From: Locusta migratoria
Lineage: Eukaryota; Arthropoda; Insecta; Orthoptera; Acrididae
Direction: 5' to 3'
NCBI GenBank assembly: GCA_026315105.1
Contig: CM048745.1
Location: forward strand, 786,513,390 to 786,577,389
Length of the DNA: 64,000 nt
In this document: piece after piece, positions 21,400 through 31,689 of the stretch
How the letters are laid out: the number at the start of each line of letters is the position of its first letter
Numbering within the stretch: the stretch's first letter is position 1
The notes under the pieces: model-generated
What the model was told of the DNA's origin: nothing
The model's input: the letters and a program-made list of their open reading frames with translations, nothing else
Databases searched by the model: none
Program-made: the position numbers and the translations under genes

Positions 21400-21700
21400 A
21401 TATGGTAAAAGAAGACACTTGGGAATAAAACTAAGTAAAGTCCTCAGTATTTCAATATAATCACCATATCTGTTCATACACTGTGAGACAAGATAGTCAG
21501 TCCCTCGATGTTTTCAGTTAGCTGCATGATGAGGTGTGCGCCTCTGATGGCCATGAATGTCTTTCTTCAGCGCTACAAGAACTAAGGATATCGCGTGGAG
21601 AGAAGCAGGGAGCACTTACAACGGCTTCCCAGCCTTGGTAAAATGCAGGCGGAACCTATCCTGATACAGAATAAGTCTACTCGTTTTCAGCTTTGTCCTA
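21400..21700 (-). pseudogene. Possible mariner-type transposase remnant
   Basis: The minus-strand reading of tgtgagacaagatagtcag...ggctgggaagccg resembles the C-terminal or adjoining part of mariner-type transposases by recalled word pattern. No long frame survives and no catalytic residue can be shown. A poly-G run at about 21,706-21,725 follows. Confidence 0.3.
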
Positions 21701-21840
21701 ATTTCGGGGGGGGGGGGGGAGGGGGCGCTTAGAACCCCAGAAACCACCCGTCCCGCCTGGCTGCGCCCATTGGTACAAATATAAAGAGTGAGCATCGCAT
21801 TAAAAAGGTTGGAATACAAGTTGTTCACCTCGAAGAGGGA

Positions 21841-22852
21841 TATCAATTAACATAGAAATGTTTGTAAATTTATCGGACCAAACTGCGTGGTCATCAGTCC
21901 GTAGCTTACAAACTACTTAAACTAAGGTAAACTAACCTATGGACAAACACACACACCCATACCCCACGGAGAACTCGATCCTCCATGGCGAGCAACCGCG
22001 CGCTCCGCAGTGAGACGCTTAGACCGCTCGGCTACTCCACCGCGGCTATCGATTAACATAGAGGTCGACCCCCGACACCACCCGCTTGGACCTGAGAGAG
22101 TGGCTTTGAAATCCTGAGTAGAAATCCCTATTTTTTATTGCAGACTTTGATTCTCCGTGAAAAAATTCAGGTATGTAACTTGTGTATGATTATTTTTTGC
22201 TTTGTCTCGTGATAGATGGCGCTGTAATTCGCAAAAATTAAAATTGGTTAAAAAATATCTCGAACTAATAGACGTCGGACTCTTTCTCTAGAACACTTCC
22301 AATTTCAGCAAAGAGTTGGACAATACTGCAACAATGTCGTTGTAGGAGGAACATTCGTATCAGGGAACAGAGTAGCATACATTTGAGAAGGTTCTCAAAA
22401 ATCCCTTTGAGCCTCAAATTACGAGGAAATGTTATCTACTCTCTCTGCAACTGTTATCGTGGTCGGACAATGGCGTTTAAATGTGAACAATCCGAATCAT
22501 TGAAGTACGATGAACAGTCTGACCATAGAATGATCACAGGCTGTACTTCATTCGACTGTATGAGGTGTCATTATCAAAGACATCAAAAACTACACTTCGA
22601 TTTTCCTAATCTGATGTGTGTTTGTTTGAGATATTACCGTTTTCAATAATTTTCAGCGCTTTTTTTGTTTTTTTTTTTTTGTTTTTTTGTTTTTCGATAT
22701 GCGCCATCTATCATGAAACTAAACAATTTTTTCATGTTTTTCAAATTTTTGCACGGATAATCTAAATGTACAATAAAAACGATATGAAAATCAGGCCTCT
22801 CCTGACAGCTGGGGAGGCGCAGGGGGGAGGGGGTCGAGCGTTATGTTAATGG
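21841..22852. mobile_element. Non-autonomous TIR element with a SINE in its left arm
   Basis: The left region (attaacata, gtcgacccc, then gatagatggcgct at about 22,212-22,224) is the inverted match of the right region (gcgccatctatcatg at about 22,688, ggggtcgagcgttatgttaat at 22,832-22,852). Arms are roughly 190 bp and interrupted in places. The centre has no transposase. The gatagatggcgc word is also in the TIRs of E1, so it may be a relative of that group. Confidence 0.6.
21856..22046 (-). mobile_element. tRNA-derived SINE, family B
   Basis: The minus-strand head ccgcggtggagtagccgagc is tRNA-like and the tail reads ttacaaacattt. The 15-bp target duplication tatcRattaacatag is at 21,841-21,855 and 22,047-22,061 with one mismatch. 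The body differs from family A but the tail is shared. Confidence 0.9.
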
Positions 22853-22999
22853 ATGCCCCTTTTGGAGGTAAACAGCTTTCATTGCAACTTTTTTTTTTTT
22901 TTTTTAATTCGATTCATATTTTTTTAAATATTACGAAAAATAGTTTTGAGTGCCTTACCCTGCATGAAACCATGCGGTACTACTCTATGAATTACAGAC

Positions 23000-24160
23000 A
23001 TTGTGCCACACTCTTATCAAATATCTCGGAAAGTTTGAGAGGTATTAAATTTGTGTCGAGCTACCACTCCGCTTGTATGTGACTTTATGGAAGATAGTAG
23101 CTCACTCTAGAGACTAACACTCGTATTTAGTGACTATGTTTCATACTTGGGTAAAAATAGATGTTTATGACGCGATCAGTAATATCAACTGTACATCACG
23201 GCTTGTTGGTTGAAGGCAATTGTGACACTGACTCAGCAAGAGTATATAGTTTTGTAGTGATTACATGATTTTTAGGTTCAGTTTGAAGAAGAATAGTGGA
23301 GAACGCCGCAAACAGAGTCAAGGGGAAGAGTGCCTGGCCTCAGTCACTAACGGCACATATGATGATGTCGTTGCTGAGGGGTTGAATGAACTTCAAGGAG
23401 ACTGTCTGCAGGCAGACTGAAAGTGACCTCGGCGCCAGAAAGACGCGAGCCGTGGTTGCCAATGTCTGTTTCTCTGGGTTGAGAACCATTTATCTTTCGG
23501 AGACATATGAATGGAGCCACAGTGCCGGAGTGCTGCCGTAGCTCTCCAGTAGTTAATTGCCCTGTAAGACAAACGCCAGAAAGCTGTAGGAAATCTCTTC
23601 AAAGTCTGACGTTTATTGGTTGGTATCCAGTTACGTCAGATCATGTGTGGCATGTGTAGAAGCTTTACGTGCGTAGGTTCGTGATTGGTTCAAGGCTATT
23701 GTAAATGTGATAGGAGCGCTTAACATTACGCCAAGAACGAGCGTAAATGGTGTCGGTTTTAGCATTACCACGCACGTTCGACGTTTAGAATTGTGGTGCT
23801 GACTGTGCGAGGAGTGCTTGAAGAACGCGCGGTGTGAGGGAAACGGTCACTTTTGATCGAGACGCCAAGTCGGTGCAGCCTCACTAGTTGTGGATTCCGA
23901 GCTAGGTGAACCGACTGTTGTTTGAGTTCCATTCTTGTTGGACACTCGGTGTCACTGCGATGCCATCGTCTGTACTTAAGTTTCAGCACGCCAACTCCCG
24001 GTATCCGTACAGCCCGTCAACTTCTTTAGGTGAAGTACTCGCTGCTACAGAACGTGGTGTTTCAATATCATGCAGCCAGTTTGCAGTACTACTGCAAACT
24101 TATCGTCTCACAGTTGTAGTTTAGTAATTGTAACTGCACATGCAGTGTCACATTGGAGCG
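23000..24160. other. No gene seen
   Basis: Several short open frames on both strands around 23,390-24,120 lack domains. Base composition is moderately GC-rich from about 23,400 to 24,100. No repeats within the window match it. Confidence 0.4.
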
Positions 24161-24167
24161 AGTAGAT

Positions 24168-24349
24168 CGCCGCGTCGGAGCGGTCGAGCGCATTGAGGCG
24201 CTATGCTACGATGCGCGAGGTCGTTCCCCGTCTGGGGATCGAATCCCCCCTCGGGAATGTATGTTTGTCCTGTCTGTAGTATACGTTAGTTCATAAGTAG
24301 TTTGTAAGTTTAGGGACTGATGATCCCATAAGCTTAACAAACATTTTGA
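24168..24349 (+). mobile_element. tRNA-derived SINE, family C
   Basis: The head ccgcgtcggagcggtcgagc, B box GGGATCGAATCCC, and a body and tail shared with family A (gtaagtttagggactgatga, aacaaacattttgaaca) identify it. The head matches the inner SINE at 40,832-41,029. No clear target duplication. Confidence 0.8.
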
Positions 24350-24960
24350 ACAGATAATAGATTGAGCTGTAGTTTACATTTTCCTTTCGATGGGCGAACA
24401 CGGTGGCTTTTACTCCTTTTTTTCCGAACTGTTGTTGACCATTGTGAAATATAACTCCCTTTTTGTACTCATGTTGTGCAGATTCCAAACTGTAAAAAAA
24501 TTATTTCATTTGTGATACTCTAGGTCCTGCTCTCATTTGGGTAGTACTCCATCAGATTCACGTTGTTTCGGGTATTTAAAGTGGAGATGTATTACGTAGA
24601 TTTTATTAAATGTGGAAGGTCAGTGCAGGGACCCAGCGCTACACTTTATTTAAGTTTATGTTAGGAAACCATTCTGCACGGACCAGAGTCGATGCTCCGA
24701 TGGTGTTTGTTGCTACTCATTTGTCTAATGTAATACACACAGACATTCAGAAAAACAGATTTCTTTCAAATATAGGAAGTTCATATTCACAGGACATGTA
24801 ATGTACGTAATTATGTTCTCCAGTAATAATAATAACTTTGTATGGCTCATTCGCCTGGTGCAAGTCTTTCAATTGGACGCCACTTGGGCGACAATCGTGT
24901 CCCTAACCTACCCCAGTTATCTAACAGGGGAAAGGGGACCTACAGCTTAACGTGGAATCC
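24350..24960. other. No gene seen
   Basis: AT-rich with short open frames only. Confidence 0.4.
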
Positions 24961-25017
24961 GAACCACGTGCAGTTTGTGGCGACTCCTCACTGAAACATT
25001 CCGAGGCCCGACGAGGA

Positions 25018-25074
25018 TTCTGAACCGCGACCCTTCGGTTTGCAGTCGAACGCTCTACCCCGTGAGCATCGGAT
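25018..25074 (-). repeat. tRNA-Cys-like fragment
   Basis: On the minus strand it reads gggtagagcgttcgactgca, a D-arm followed by an anticodon-like GCA, and then cgcggttcagaatcc, a degraded B box. The acceptor stem is not closed, so this is a repeat head or pseudogene rather than a gene. Confidence 0.5.
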
Positions 25075-25294
25075 CTGTCAGACCACACCCTGATCAACAT
25101 CAGTATCGCTGCGCAACAGTACTCACTGGTAAAGTGTCATAGCGGCTCTCGTTGTTGCTATAAAGGCAATGGATAAATGTGGCTTCATGAGACCTACATG
25201 ATGCCTCGCACGACAGCTATATACAGTCACATTAATTTCATCACTATTAACAATAAGCAACAGCAAATCAGTACTGCGCGTGGAGCGGACGAAG

Positions 25295-25427
25295 GAGGCG
25301 GAAAGGAAGCTGGGAGTTTAACGTCCCGTCGACAGCGTGGTCATTAGAGACGGAGCTTACGCTCGGAGGTGGATTTGAACCTTCCGAATGCGAGTCCAGT
25401 GTGTTACCACTGTGCCACCTCGCTCGG
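25295..25427 (-). mobile_element. tRNA-derived SINE-like repeat (family F)
   Basis: The minus-strand A box GGCACAGTGGTAACAC and B box GGTTCAAATCC are followed by a conserved aatgaccacgctgtcgacgg body. This body pattern is familiar from insect SINEs but no other copy is in the window, so ends are approximate. Confidence 0.6.
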
Positions 25428-25429
25428 TG

Positions 25430-26080
25430 CTGCGGAAGAAATTTCAGCCAAATATCAAACGCAAATAATGGAAAAATTTTGACACATGCTTCTGACCCAA
25501 AGACACTAAAGAAAATATTTTCGGGACGTAAGATTTTGTATGACTTGCAGTTCGCTCTCATAGATACAGTTAAAGTTATTTCGTGAATATGTTAATGGCA
25601 ATTGCGAATACTTAGGCGGAAATTATGAAAACAAAGCAAGGTATCCACAGTCTTGCTTACGTTGACGTTTACCATGAACACGATGGCAGAGTCAACTAGT
25701 AATTGCGAAACGATTTTGCCAAATGAACATGATAATCACTAATTGTACAGACTGAAATATTACGCCAATGATCACTATTGAGAGGCCAAGAATAGTGTCA
25801 AATTTCATGTTTCCCACATACATATATTACCAGACTGGCAGTCTTGCTTCTGTGACAATTCTGATGGCTGCATCTTGCTTCACCCCACGTCAAAATGTTT
25901 CCTTATGACACTACTATGATCTATCACGAAATTGACGTTTCAAGGTTTATCACTTGGTTTAAACATGCTTTCAATTTGAAATAATATTTTCGCAATAGTT
26001 AAATGTAACACGTACCTTATAGAATAGTGTTATGAGAAAAAGATGTTACATACATTTTACGCAGATTATAGTTATTGGAA
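25430..26080. other. No gene seen
   Basis: AT-rich DNA without recognisable coding or repeat content. Confidence 0.4.
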
Positions 26081-26082
26081 AA

Positions 26083-26535
26083 CTACTCAAAAGAATAAAA
26101 ATATGTGTTGATGGGTAGTCGGGTATTCTGCAGGATGTCAGTGAGATTGTCAGCAACTTTGATCTCTACTGACTCCTTAATAACACTGTCCCAGAATCTT
26201 TGTGCCAAAATCTTGGTGTCATCGTAGTTCATGACATGATCCAGCTCCAGACAGCGTTCAGCAATGGCTGATTTCGTCACTTGCCTTCATCAGGTATGCC
26301 TTGGATGCTTCTTGCACCTGATATCCACTGTTCTGGTGGTCTGGCCAATGTAGGACATTCCACATTAACAAGGAATGCTATAAATCTCTGGTTTCCGTAA
26401 CCCCAGGTCGTCTTTTACATGGCCATAATCTTGCTGGCTGGAGAGAAGACACACTTGCTGATACTGGCTGAAATAGAACCGGCATACGGCAGGTAAGGCG
26501 TCTTCTTTGCTTCATCTTCCTCTGCTTCTGGCTGG
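26083..26535 (-). pseudogene. Penelope-like element fragment with GIY-YIG endonuclease
   Basis: Reading the minus strand from about 26,535: a PYLPYAGSISASIS block, then KTTWGY, then CGMSYIGQTTRTVDIRC-like (the GIY-YIG core), a stop near 26,290, then KSAIAERCLELDHVMNY and FWDSVIKESVEIK down to 26,083. This order (RT end followed by GIY-YIG) is typical of Penelope-like retroelements. There are stops and frameshifts; only the C-terminal part is present. Confidence 0.75.
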
Positions 26536-26619
26536 TTGGAATGGCCTCTTAAAGGGCTCCAAACTTGCCCACCCCTTCTCACTAACTAAAGGATCATTGC
26601 CTGTCACTGGCATACGTAT

Positions 26620-26830
26620 GTCATATATACATTTGGCGTCTATTCCGAAAGAACAGACGTCACTTCTGATCCTGCAGTTGTTATTAATTTCATAGAATTC
26701 ACAGAATATATGACTTCAACTGCTGGAAATTTGTGTCTGACGGAAGCGTGCTTAGGTAGTCATTGCAGGTGCGGTGATCACTGTGTCCCCAGCAGCGTAG
26801 GGGTCAGCGCAACTGCCTACGACAAGACAT
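26620..26830 (+). repeat. tRNA-like repeat with gtctattccgaaagaacagac end (uninterrupted copy)
   Basis: Contains ttccgaaagaacagacgtca at about 26,643, then ggaaatttgtg, then tgcaggtgcggtgatcactg at 26,763 and a tRNA-like tail. The same sequence at 27,505-27,965 is interrupted by a SINE, making this the empty-site paralogue. Confidence 0.7.
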
Positions 26831-26847
26831 ATTGAGAACGGAATTTC

Positions 26848-26995
26848 AAACAGCCAGAAGCAGACGAAGATGAAGCAAAGAAGACAGCTTACCTGCCGTA
26901 TTCCGGTTCTATTTCAGCCAGAATCAGCAAGTGTGTCTTCTCTCCAGCCAGCAAGATCATGGGCATGTAAAAGACGACCTAGGGTTACGAAAATC
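26848..26995 (+). pseudogene. Second Penelope-like fragment, opposite orientation
   Basis: About 140 bp nearly identical to the reverse complement of 26,400-26,535, including YLPYSGSISARISKC and the KTT block, ending near 26,990 just before the GIY-YIG region would start. Together with the preceding fragment it forms an inverted pair with about 310 bp between. Confidence 0.75.
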
Positions 26996-26999
26996 AGGA

Positions 27000-27504
27000 A
27001 AAAAAAACTTATTCTTTTCATTCTCCACTCCGAGCAGTGGAGCGGGCTGTTTGAGATCCGGCCCATAAAGAGTCGCGGTTCTATTCAGCCAATTATCAGA
27101 CAATCTGATAGTGGAGCAAAGAGGGGATCCCAATTTGGAATATGTGTGAGGGGCTTACCAGTTCCGGCATACGCCTTAAAACCAAGGAAAACCTCCCGAA
27201 AACCTTGGTCCGAACCGGGGGATTGGGGACCAATTTAATTTGTGTCTGGGACTTTGCCCCAGACTACAAATGAATTATCGGGAGAGCACGAGTGCACTCA
27301 CGACAATCAAGGATCGGACGCTCGAGTTACTCTCGTAAACTCGTAGAGATCAGCTCGACCGACAGTGGACAAGCATCCCCCTAAAGGAACCGCACCCGTG
27401 AGCACGGTATCCTCTGCGTCCAAGGGTGGGCAAGTTTGAAGCCCTTACTTTTACGGGAATTAGTACGTAGTGACTACGAGTTTCAGTACTCTGGGCAGGG
27501 TAAA
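27000..27504. other. No gene seen; possibly Penelope-like flank
   Basis: The words gggcaagtttgaagccctt (about 27,427) and the reverse complement of gggctccaaacttgccc (about 26,544) match, so part of this stretch belongs to the same inverted Penelope-like arrangement. No coding content. Confidence 0.4.
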
Positions 27505-27965
27505 GCTGGAAATTTGTGCCTGACGGAAGGCATGCTTCTGTAGTCCTTGCAGGTGCTGTTCAAATGTTTGTTAAGCTTATGGGACTTAACTACGGGTTCA
27601 TCAGTCCCTAAACTTACAAACTACCTACGAACTACCTTATACTAAGGACGGCACAAATATCCATGCCCGAGGGGGGATTCGAACCCCCGACCGTATTGGC
27701 CGTGCAGACCGTGACTGGAGCGCCTCAGTCCCCGCGGCCACCGCGGCCGGCGCAGGTGCGGTGATCACTGTGTCCCCAGTGGTGTAGAGGTCAACGCAAC
27801 AGCCTAGAAAGCAGGAGATCCGGGATCGAATCCCAGCTGGGTACACATTTTCAGCTTTGCCCATTCGCAGTTGAAGTAATATATTCTGTGACTATGAAAA
27901 CCCTAACAACTGTAGTATCAGAATTGACGTCTGTTCTTTCGGAATAGACGCTCCATTATATATCT
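27505..27965 (+). repeat. tRNA-like repeat interrupted by a SINE
   Basis: Outer repeat with a tRNA-like part (agtggtgtagaggtcaacgc, B box GGGATCGAATCCC at about 27,820) and a terminal tgacgtctgttctttcgga. The copy at 26,620-26,830 shows the same join tgcaggtgcggtgatc without the SINE. Confidence 0.7.
27557..27751 (-). mobile_element. tRNA-derived SINE, family A
   Basis: Target duplication gcaggtgc at 27,549-27,556 and 27,752-27,759, confirmed by the empty-site paralogue at about 26,762-26,769 where the 8 bp occur once. Confidence 0.94.
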
Positions 27966-28054
27966 AATACGATTTGTTCCAATGCGCCTCAGTTTTCACG
28001 AAAATCGAGATCAATGTCTAGCGTTTACCGGCTATACCTGTACTAAGTAACTGT

Positions 28055-28130
28055 TTGTACGTGAGTCAGCGTGGTGTAATTACCACGCGCTTGACTGTCA
28101 TGCAGGCGATCGGAATTCAAATCCTGCTTT
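28055..28130 (+). repeat. tRNA-like fragment
   Basis: gcgtggtgtaattaccacgc and a B box-like aattcaaatcc are spaced as in a tRNA head. It is similar to the minus-strand fragment at about 29,094-29,145 joined with 28,862-28,883. No functional tRNA structure is supported. Confidence 0.5.
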
Positions 28131-28707
28131 GAACTAACTGTTCTTTTTTAGTTGTCCGACGATTGATTGAGCATAATTATATGCTTTCATAGCCACTCTT
28201 ATGATAATGCTTGAGTAATTGGTCCTGATTGCAACTTCTGTTAATTGCTCAATATGTTATATATTGCGCAAAAATTATTTTATTCGTTATTTCGAAGCAT
28301 ACTTTTAAGGCGACTGAAAGATATTTCTAAATCAGTACCGTCTTTAGTTATCATCTACCACCTGTAACATTTGTGCAGCATTTGCTAACTGAGTTAACAG
28401 TCTCCGGCACCACTGTTGTTATACCGTCGAATGTAGTGAGCGTACTTGGCGCGTCCCAGCGGGCTATTATGCTGTGGCCAGGCGGATAGTCATTCGTAGC
28501 GTATCGTTCAGGAAATGCAACATGTAGGAAAAATGCGCAATGACAGAAGCAGGCCCATCACTCGAAACGTCTTCACAAACAGAAATGTGTGTGAACTCAC
28601 AAACGCGTTACAGTATACAGAATGTTTGCTTCGTAATTGGGATCTGCTCTCAAACACACCACCAAACATAATTTCTGCAACGACCCTTGAAGGAAGCGCA
28701 GTGAGAG

Positions 28708-28885
28708 TAAGGAATATGATTATATACAATCAATCGCCAGACAAGTGTAAAAAAATAAATAAATAATAATAAAAAAATATCCGTGCAGGATTTGAATTCG
28801 GGTCGTCTATAAACTATCAATCGTCGGCCAAGTGTAAACAAACAAAAACATAAAAATTCCGCGTAGGATTTGAACTCGGGTCGTC
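28708..28885 (-). repeat. Direct duplication of a tRNA-like repeat tail (two ~90-bp units)
   Basis: Two units each contain caatcgYcRgRcaagtgtaaa followed by an A-rich run and aggatttgaaYtcgggtcgt. The second continues into a tRNA-like domain (minus strand, gtggtgtagttaccaaag) that resumes at 29,105 after the inserted SINE. Confidence 0.65.
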
Positions 28886-28894
28886 TGTGTGACA

Positions 28895-29093
28895 AAAATG
28901 TTCAAATGTTTGTAGAGTCTAAGGGACTTAACTACGGGGTCATCAGTCCCTAAACTTACAAACTACTTAAGAAGTAGCTACAACTAAGGACGGCACAAAT
29001 ATCCAAGCCCGACGGGGGATTCGAACCCCCGACCGTAGTGGCCGTGCAGACCGTGACTGAAGCGCCTCAGTCCCCGCGGCCACCGCGGCCGGC
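28895..29093 (-). mobile_element. tRNA-derived SINE, family A, nested in another tRNA repeat
   Basis: Full length with an 11-bp target duplication tctgtgtgaca at 28,884-28,894 and 29,094-29,104. It splits the outer tRNA-like domain between B box and anticodon regions. Confidence 0.93.
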
Positions 29094-29149
29094 TCTGTGT
29101 GACAGCTGAGCACTTTGGTAACTACACCACGCTGCCTGAGATACGATCT

Positions 29150-30160
29150 GTGACTTTCTACAAGTATAGCTGTTACGCGCTGGACTTTGATCTCGTTTTT
29201 CGTGGAAACCAACTCGCATTGGGACAAATCCTTTTAGCGTGGTGGTCTGGAGGAGTTCCCGCACAACATACCTGCGTCCCATGAATATTAGTTTGTAACT
29301 ATACTTAGTGTACCCCTTGTGAAATCGCATACACGTGGCGTCAGGCGAGAATAACAGAGATTGTGTTTCGGTGTTTGATTTCGCGTTACCTCCCTTAGAG
29401 ATGTGAAAATTCCTCGTGGTAAATGTTGAGAATCTTTTCCACTTTTGAGGCGAACATTATTGACTTAAGGCACTGGATAATCGTAATAGGAAATGTAATT
29501 ACGTGACAGTTCGTGTGGAACACGTAACTGAATCTGTGTCAGCTGCAGTTTATATACAAAGAATTAACTCTTTGATCTCAAGATTTTATGCTTACTGAAT
29601 TTTATAATGAAAAACCTATTTAAAGTACCTATTTGCACTGAGACACAAGGAAAACACACATTAATTTTAGTCTTTGCATTTCTTTTTTTGGTATATACAC
29701 TATACTACACTATACTACCACGCAACTTGGGAAATCCTTTTTCTTAAATGTAACTCATCATTATATTCTGTTCTAGAGGGTATAATGTTGTTAATGTGAG
29801 ACAGTTTTATTTCAGTAATGTGGTATTGCAAAACAGCATAATAAATTTACATAAAAATCGTTCATCATCATTTTTGTGAAGATGTTGGAAGCATGATTTC
29901 AGTCTGATGAGGCACACTGGCACTTTGCTGTCAGCACAAATCCAGAAAGTGTACACTTGCTTCTTTTTGGTACTGCACTTTGGACAACATCTAGCTGCAG
30001 TGCGTTCTGGTTGGTATGATGAATTCTCCAGACGCAGCCGTGAGGGAATGCGTGGTTTCCTTTATGTCACTTGTACTGGACTGCTCGATAAGTCCCGATA
30101 GTCTCAATGGAGTTTTCTTCGTCACCTGAGTTTGCAGAAAGCCACTAAGCACGCGCAAAA
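29150..30160. other. No gene seen
   Basis: AT-rich; no domain, repeat or RNA recognised. Confidence 0.4.
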
Positions 30161-30171
30161 ACAAAGCTCAA

Positions 30172-30363
30172 ATGTCTGTAAATCTATCTGACCAAACTGC
30201 GTGGTCATCAGTCCGTAGCTTACAAACTACTTAAACCTCGGTAAACTAACATAAGGACAACACACACACACCCATGCCCCAGGGAGGACTCGAACCTCCA
30301 CGGCGAACAACCGCGAGCTCCGCAGCGAGACGCTATAGGCCGCTCGGCTACTCCACCGCGGCG
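30172..30363 (-). mobile_element. tRNA-derived SINE, family B
   Basis: Same family as 21,856-22,046. Ten-bp target duplication caaagctcaa at 30,162-30,171 and 30,364-30,373. B box GGTTCGAGTCC. Confidence 0.92.
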
Positions 30364-30415
30364 CAAAGCTCAACACGTCAGCGGTAGTTACAGGTGGGAT
30401 TCATACTCTTCTTGG

Positions 30416-30612
30416 CGGCCGCGCGGGACTAGCCGAGCGGTGTGGAGCGCCACGTTACGGATAGCACGGCCTCCAGCGTCGGAGGTTCCAATCCTCCCTC
30501 GGGCATGGATGTGTGTGTTGTCCTTAGGTTAGTTAGTTTAAGTAGTTTCTAAGTCTGGGGACTGATAACCAACGTAGTTTGGTCCGATAGAATTACAAAC
30601 ATTTATTTTATT
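30416..30612 (+). mobile_element. tRNA-derived SINE, family B-like
   Basis: The head cggccgcgcgggactagccg and B box AGGTTCCAATCCT differ from other B copies, but the body (gtttaagtagtttctaagtc) and tail (ttacaaacattt) match. Target duplication tcttcttgg at 30,407-30,415 and 30,613-30,621. Confidence 0.9.
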
Positions 30613-30621
30613 TCTTCTTGG

Positions 30622-31249
30622 AGAGAATTGACTCACAACAGATTACACGCGCCATCTCTCCAAATTAGTGTGCACTGGTAGTAAAATTCGATCACCGTGC
30701 AAAGCGGGCAGAAATTATTCAAAAGGTGGTATACTCTGTATACCACCGTACTTCAACGAGTTAAAAGTACGTGATAGTTTTAGCAAGCATATATATCTTT
30801 ATCATTATTGAAATGAATACTTAACGGCGCCCCACTCTTCACTCGAGTTAAAACCAGAAGAATGTAGAGTAGTTTTGGAGGTCAATAATTTATAGGCTAG
30901 GTCACTAACTAGCGGCTATCTTGAAGTAAGCCACATTGAATTCAAATCCATAAATTATCATTGGGACGGTGACATTTCTGATAGAGATGCAGTTTCATTA
31001 GAAGTAACAATGACTTTATTTTGAAACAGATTCTTTCTCCAGATATGTACAATTATGTGTGACATCGACTTTGTTTTAATGTTTGCTACTCCGGTCGGAT
31101 TTTATGGGAGTGCCTTCAGACTCTTGGACCGCCCTGTTTTACTGATTTGTCGCATACAGAACCTTCAGCGTTCAAAATTCACAACGAACACAACTCTCTA
31201 CTTGACGTTAACTTATATCGCAGGTTGTAGAGGCGATCTGACAGATTAA
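30622..31249. other. No gene seen
   Basis: No coding or repeat signal that can be defended. Confidence 0.4.
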
Positions 31250-31581
31250 TTACCTTCAAAAGTGGAACACCAAGATAGCAAAATAGTTATTTATTTAATG
31301 ACGACAGGTTTGAGTGGGCTTTGCCACCAGCATGTGCTCACATAAAATTTTACAAGCTGGCCATATTATTTTTAAAAAAATTGAGTAAGTATCTTACAAG
31401 TTGTGATGTTTTACCTGATGTATTTTTATATTTAAGCTAAGTGCTATGTTCCACGTACTATTTAATCTCAATTTTTTTCAATAAGATGACCAGCTTGACC
31501 AATTTGATATGGCATAGCCCACTGAAACCGGTCGTCGTTAATAAACATTTTGCGATCTTGGTGTTTCACTTTTGAAGATTA
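31250..31581. repeat. Foldback element related to 3586-4076
   Basis: The left arm start (cttcaaaagtggaacaccaa) is the reverse complement of the right end (cttggtgtttcacttttgaag) with few differences. The right arm has actgaaaccggtcgtcgtta and tgcgatcttgg, both also in the palindrome at 3586-4076. Arms diverge toward the centre, so this copy is older. Hammerhead-like cores are decayed here. Confidence 0.75.
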
Positions 31582-31640
31582 TAACTCTCTACAGTCACAT
31601 AAAATGAATTCACCTTCAGTCACAAAATTATATTTTATTT

Positions 31641-31678
31641 TACACAATGCATTTCGAGTCCCGAGGGCTCTTCATAAG
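31641..31678 (-). ncRNA. Hammerhead-like motif, family 2, one core change
   Basis: On the minus strand: CTTATGA (31,672-31,678, core G changed to T), stem II with GAG/CTC ends, GAAA (31,652-31,655), and stem III ATGC/GTGT with loop ATT followed by A at 31,641 (GUA-type site). Strongly similar to 34,357-34,394. Probably inactive because of the core substitution. Confidence 0.4.
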
Positions 31679-31689
31679 ATGTCTCTACG

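Noticed and set aside
25018..25074. Possible tRNA-Cys gene
   Set aside because: The acceptor stem does not close and the B box is degraded.
26284..26310. Minus-strand CTGATGA...GAAA near the Penelope-like fragment
   Set aside because: It resembles a hammerhead core but falls in the GIY-YIG coding region, stem II does not pair, and the GAAA context is coding.
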